From an archaeon (GTDB taxonomy: Archaea; Thermoproteota; Bathyarchaeia; TCS64): DNA of 8,957 nt. Positions 6,504 through 8,957 of the stretch are shown here, piece after piece (the stretch's first letter is position 1; the number at the start of each line of letters is the position of its first letter). The position numbers and the translations under genes were made by a program. The stretch lies in assembly GCA_020444005.1 (NCBI GenBank), contig JAHLLU010000064.1, forward strand, positions 1 through 8,957, given 5' to 3'. The notes under the pieces were generated by a model, which had not been told where the DNA came from, searched no databases, and worked only from the letters and a program-made list of their open reading frames with translations.

Positions 6504-7283
6504 TTTTCCAACTGAAACTGCAGCAGCTATCAGCCAGATCAATGCTATAAAAACACTGAAACTGTAGATGTTTCCACCAGTCTGACCTAGGGGCAGGAAG
6601 GGGATAAACCCTGCAAAGGCGTTACCAGCCGTGTGAAACACCATGGCAGTGAATATGCTTCCCCCTGTTCCTTGCATGATCCATGAGTAGATGAAAGTCG
6701 TGCCCATTATCTGAAGCATAAAACCGATCAATGAAATCTCGGACTGGGGGGTACCGATGATCCAGAATAGGGGAAGATGCCAGAGCCCCCATACTGCTCC
6801 AAGAATAAGATTCCCCTTAATCCAACCAAACTTGTCGAGGAGCCGTGGTAAAGCATACCCCCTCCAGCCATACTCCTCACCCAAAGGACCACCCAAGAAA
6901 AATACAAACAGAAAAACAAAGGGGAAGGCGCTTAACCCTGCGGCCCATCTGAAATCAGGAGGACTACCCCGGATGAACGCCCCAAGGAACACCGATAAGG
7001 CTCCTACTGCACCGGGACCAAGTAATGCAACAAAGAGCCAGACAGGTTTTACTCTTGGCTTAAGACATCCCCAGAGGCAACTTGGTATATTTTGTATGCC
7101 TTTTCCCTGAGCCCATAGAATAACTGCGGATATTGTTGGTCCAAAGCTAGCTAGAATGGTGAGACTTTGAGGGAGACCTATGTCTAGAATACCATTACTG
7201 GACAAGGCGAGAGGCACCGTGATGCTCCATGAGATTAGATATGCTTGGAGCATGAATCTAATCATATTCCTATCTTCCTCCAT
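6495..7283 (-). CDS. CPBP (CAAX/Abi-type) intramembrane metalloprotease
   Basis: A very hydrophobic 262-residue protein with about eight predicted membrane segments (roughly 10-28, 43-59, 82-104, 118-132, 158-175, 183-203, 207-225, 240-257). The three CPBP motifs are present: EExxxR in GPLGEEYGWRG (Glu136, Glu137, Arg141), GLWHLPLF (His169), and FHTAGN (His217, Asn221). These are the glutamate/histidine active site of the Rce1-like family, which cleaves within or next to the membrane. Substrates in archaea are largely unknown. The first ATG (7281-7283) is preceded by GAGG; a second ATG at 7263-7265 (Met7) has GGAGG upstream and is an alternative start. Its 3' end overlaps that of larA by nine bases in convergent orientation, and it is transcribed away from the uxaA-like pair. 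It therefore separates two genes that look functionally linked. No sequence evidence ties it to hydroxy-acid metabolism. Confidence 0.9.
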   Translation of the reverse strand: MEEDRNMIRFMLQAYLISWSITVPLALSSNGILDIGLPQSLTILASFGPTISAVILWAQGKGIQNIPSCLWGCLKPRVKPVWLFVALLGPGAVGALSVFLGAFIRGSPPDFRWAAGLSAFPFVFLFVFFLGGPLGEEYGWRGYALPRLLDKFGWIKGNLILGAVWGLWHLPLFWIIGTPQSEISLIGFMLQIMGTTFIYSWIMQGTGGSIFTAMVFHTAGNAFAGFIPFLPLGQTGGNIYSFSVFIALIWLIAAAVSVGKLK

Positions 7284-7320
7284 TCATACAACCTCTTCTT
7301 CATGATTCTGGTTCAAGCCA

Positions 7321-7329
7321 TTTAATAAT
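7321..7329 (+). promoter_or_regulatory. TATA-like box of the SAF/UxaA pair, possibly bidirectional
   Basis: TTTAATAAT is centred 28 bases before the ATG at 7353, the distance expected for a leaderless archaeal transcript. Read on the minus strand it is ATTATTAAA, 38-46 bases before the protease start at 7283. One AT-rich element could therefore serve both divergent genes in this 69-base gap. No other good box is seen between them. Confidence 0.45.
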
Positions 7330-7352
7330 CTCGTCTACTCCTATTCAGTAAC

Positions 7353-7670
7353 ATGTCAAAAAAAGCCATCCAGATCGATGCAAAGGACAACGTGGCAACC
7401 ACCACAAGCATCGTTGAGGCTGGAGAGAAACTGGAAGTACTAAGTCCAGATGGAGCGGTAATATTGGAGACCAAACCCGTTGAGAAGATTATTTTTGGTC
7501 ACAAGATCGCGTTAAAACCCCTAGACACTGATGAGCCCATCATAAAGTACGGGGAGATTATCGGAGTCGCATCCAAACCAATCAAGGTAGGGGAATGGGT
7601 TCATACTCATAACGTCAACAGTGCACGGCTTCATACTGCGGGTGAAGAGGTAAGGGGGATTACATCATGA
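7353..7670 (+). CDS. SAF-domain small subunit of a UxaA/SuyA-type hydro-lyase
   Basis: A 105-residue stand-alone SAF domain, the module that forms the N-terminus of altronate dehydratase UxaA and galactarate dehydratase GarD, or the separate SuyA subunit of (2R)-sulfolactate sulfo-lyase. The typical signatures are DNVAT (12-16), FGHKIAL (48-54), IIKYGEIIG (63-71) and GEWVHTHNV (80-88). In this family the SAF part packs against the catalytic domain, covering the metal site. The stop codon overlaps the start of the large subunit (ATGA at 7667-7670), as expected for subunits made in equal amounts. The ATG lies 28 bases from the centre of a TATA-like box, so the message may be leaderless. The function follows that of the large subunit; alone this domain is not expected to be catalytic. 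Confidence 0.9.
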   Translation: MSKKAIQIDAKDNVATTTSIVEAGEKLEVLSPDGAVILETKPVEKIIFGHKIALKPLDTDEPIIKYGEIIGVASKPIKVGEWVHTHNVNSARLHTAGEEVRGITS

Positions 7671-8842
7671 CCGAGTTCATGGGATATGAGCGCCCAGATG
7701 GACAGGTAGGCATCCGAAACCATCTCTTGGTCATCGCGCCAATCGACTGTAGCTATGAGCCAGCGAAAAAGATCGCGGAACAGGTAGAAGGAGCAGTAGC
7801 AGTCACACAGACCTATGGCTGTGGAAACGACAGTATGTTGGTTCACAACCTCGCAGGTACAGCGTTGAACCCCAACGTAGCCGGTGTACTAATCGTAGGC
7901 TTGGGCTGTGAGACCCTCACAGGCGAGATATTGATGGATCTGATTGAGCCCAGCGGTAAACCAGTCTACAACATCACCATCCAGAAAGAAGGTGGCACTC
8001 TCAAGACCCACGAGAAAGGCGTAAGAATACTCCAAAAAATGAAACAAGAGTTAGCAGAACTACAACGTGAAAACTTCCCCATCAACAAACTCACCCTCGC
8101 TGTAGAATGCGGTGGAAGCGACGCAACGAGTGGCTTAGCAGCCAACCCAGCAGTCGGAGTCGCAGCAGACAAACTCATTGAGGAAGGGGGCAGTGTCATG
8201 TTCGGTGAGACACAAGAGATGAGCGGCACACAGCAGGTATTGGCTCGTCGTGCAGTAAACAAGGAAGTCGCTGACGCCATCTATGAGATCATTGAGACTC
8301 AGGAGGCGCGCCTCAAAGCCATGGGTGTTGACAGCCGTTGGATGAGCAAGGGCAATATCGACGGTGGACTAACCACGATCGAGGAGAAGAGCCTAGGCGC
8401 GGTACGCAAGGGAGGCACCAAGCCAATCCAAGGAGTATTGTTCAATGACTGGGAACGCTTTGATAAACCAACCAAACCCGGACTCTACCTGATGGATGGC
8501 CCTGGCTGGGACGTGCCGAGCGTAACCCACATGGTAGCAGCTGGAGCACAGATAGTTTGCTTCACAAGTGGAAGAGGAAGTACCACTGGTCACGCTATCG
8601 CACCCGTCATCAAGATCACAGGTAACCCTGAAACATATGAGATGATGATGGACAACATGGACATCAACGCGGGCACCATTCTAGATGGAAGCGAGAGCCT
8701 CAACAGCGTAGGTCAACGTATCTACGATATGATTCGGCAGACGGCTAATGGTCGTCAGACCAAGGCTGAGGCGCTTGGATACAAGGATTATATCGTGTTT
8801 AAGCGTAGCAGGGAAGCCGAGCATATGCTGGGTCACTGCTGA
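7667..8842 (+). CDS. UxaA/SuyB-type hydro-lyase large (catalytic) subunit
   Basis: A 391-residue C-terminal domain of the altronate/galactarate dehydratase family. Motifs are GYERPDGQVGIRN at the N-terminus, GCGND (Cys52), GLGCE (Cys81), ECGGSDATSG (Cys148), ETQEMSGTQ, GGLTTIEEKSLGAVRKGG, DGPGWD and FTSGRG (299-304), ending in PVIKITGN and a typical DMDINAG tail. The enzymes are metal-dependent lyases that remove water (altronate, galactarate) or sulfite (sulfolactate) from a 2-hydroxy acid. The split into a 105-residue SAF subunit plus this chain is the SuyAB layout, whereas UxaA is usually one chain of about 500. The stretch before GGLTT reads MSKGNID and does not match the NPSPGN-like sequence I associate with UxaA, so a substrate other than altronate is likely. 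A G-rich stretch (7653-7658) precedes the overlapping ATG. Family is certain; substrate is not. Confidence 0.92.
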   Translation: MTEFMGYERPDGQVGIRNHLLVIAPIDCSYEPAKKIAEQVEGAVAVTQTYGCGNDSMLVHNLAGTALNPNVAGVLIVGLGCETLTGEILMDLIEPSGKPVYNITIQKEGGTLKTHEKGVRILQKMKQELAELQRENFPINKLTLAVECGGSDATSGLAANPAVGVAADKLIEEGGSVMFGETQEMSGTQQVLARRAVNKEVADAIYEIIETQEARLKAMGVDSRWMSKGNIDGGLTTIEEKSLGAVRKGGTKPIQGVLFNDWERFDKPTKPGLYLMDGPGWDVPSVTHMVAAGAQIVCFTSGRGSTTGHAIAPVIKITGNPETYEMMMDNMDINAGTILDGSESLNSVGQRIYDMIRQTANGRQTKAEALGYKDYIVFKRSREAEHMLGHC

Positions 8843-8847
8843 TTCTC

Positions 8848-8868
8848 TTTTTTGTATTGGCTTTCTTT
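8848..8868 (+). terminator. T-run terminator after the hydro-lyase pair
   Basis: Six T at 8848-8853 begin five bases after the TGA, followed by the T-rich 8862-8868. No hairpin precedes them. The pattern matches the T-runs after the other genes here. Confidence 0.4.
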
Positions 8869-8872
8869 TGGA

Positions 8873-8880
8873 TTTATATT
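8873..8880 (+). promoter_or_regulatory. TATA-like box, possibly for a gene beyond the right edge
   Basis: TTTATATT resembles the box at 112-119. Initiation would fall near 8903, inside the inverted repeat at 8902-8925. No start codon with a sustained frame follows before the window ends, so the gene it may serve is not visible. Confidence 0.3.
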
Positions 8881-8901
8881 GGTTGTTTTTGGATTCCGTT
8901 T

Positions 8902-8925
8902 TGACTCATTTTTGGTATAGAGTCA
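8902..8925 (+). repeat. Inverted repeat TGACTC / GAGTCA with 12-base spacer
   Basis: TGACTC (8902-8907) and GAGTCA (8920-8925) are perfect complements separated by 12 bases. It lies between a TATA-like box and the second hairpin element, at the position expected for a transcription start, where a bound repressor would block initiation. As RNA it would be a weak six-pair stem. Function is inferred. Confidence 0.35.
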
Positions 8926-8931
8926 GTTTCA

Positions 8932-8954
8932 AGCTTCTTTCATCGAAACAAGCT
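8932..8954 (+). repeat. Stem-loop element, copy 2 (downstream of the uxaA-like pair)
   Basis: AGCTT (8932-8936) pairs with AAGCT (8950-8954), a C/C mismatch follows, then TTTC (8938-8941) pairs with GAAA (8945-8948) around an ATC loop; G8955 follows. It matches the element at 5146-5168 in length, in mismatch position and in most bases. The inner pair next to the loop is C-G here and T-A in copy 1. Confidence 0.45.
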
Positions 8955-8957
8955 GTT

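Noticed and set aside
6495..7283. Transposon or phage insertion carrying the protease gene
   Set aside because: No terminal inverted repeats, target duplication or transposase is visible around the gene.
7284..7352. Third copy of the stem-loop element in the divergent promoter gap
   Set aside because: CTTCTTCAT looks similar to part of it, but the complementary half is missing and no stem can be drawn.
8902..8908. TGACTCA as a yeast Gcn4/AP-1 site
   Set aside because: All evidence is prokaryotic, so the eukaryotic factor is irrelevant; only the inverted-repeat property is retained.

Overview
The window most likely comes from an archaeon; the lineage cannot be fixed from the sequence. AT-rich boxes resembling archaeal TATA elements lie about 28-52 bases before several start codons (112-119, 5223-5229, 7321-7329). 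Bacterial -35/-10 pairs are not evident. Gene ends are followed by bare T-runs instead of hairpin-plus-U terminators. The small glutaredoxin-like protein and the unusual thioredoxin reductase are of types common in anaerobic archaea. All genes are intact except the one cut by the left edge. No tRNA, rRNA, CRISPR array or insertion sequence was seen.

Layout. 1-95 is the 3' end of an unrecognised gene. 164-2557 encodes a large soluble Lon-family protease of the AAA_32 type with a Ser654-Lys697 catalytic dyad. 2605-3525 and 3522-3770 overlap by 4 bases and encode a thioredoxin-reductase-like flavoprotein and a CPFC glutaredoxin/thioredoxin-like protein, a redox couple. 3806-5065 is enolase. After a 193-base gene-free stretch with T-runs, two stem-loops and a ten-C tract comes 5259-6503, a LarA-family (nickel-pincer) racemase/epimerase. 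A CPBP/CAAX-type membrane protease gene lies on the minus strand (6495-7283), convergent with larA and divergent from the next pair. 7353-7670 and 7667-8842, again overlapping by 4 bases, encode the SAF-domain small subunit and the catalytic large subunit of a split UxaA/SuyAB-type hydro-lyase. 8843-8957 is gene-free and holds a T-run, a TATA-like box and two inverted repeats.

How the genes may work together. LarA homologues invert the hydroxyl-bearing carbon of 2-hydroxy acids. UxaA/GarD/SuyAB enzymes eliminate water or sulfite from 2-hydroxy acids such as altronate, galactarate or sulfolactate. The right half may therefore be a small hydroxy-acid catabolic module (racemase followed by lyase), with the membrane protease inserted in it. 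The left half is central metabolism and housekeeping: proteolysis, thiol redox and glycolysis.

The observations most worth a second look are: a hairpin of identical architecture found before larA and again after the uxaA pair, with one compensatory base-pair change; a thioredoxin reductase without the usual NADPH-binding arginines; and degenerate ATPase motifs in the Lon-like protein.
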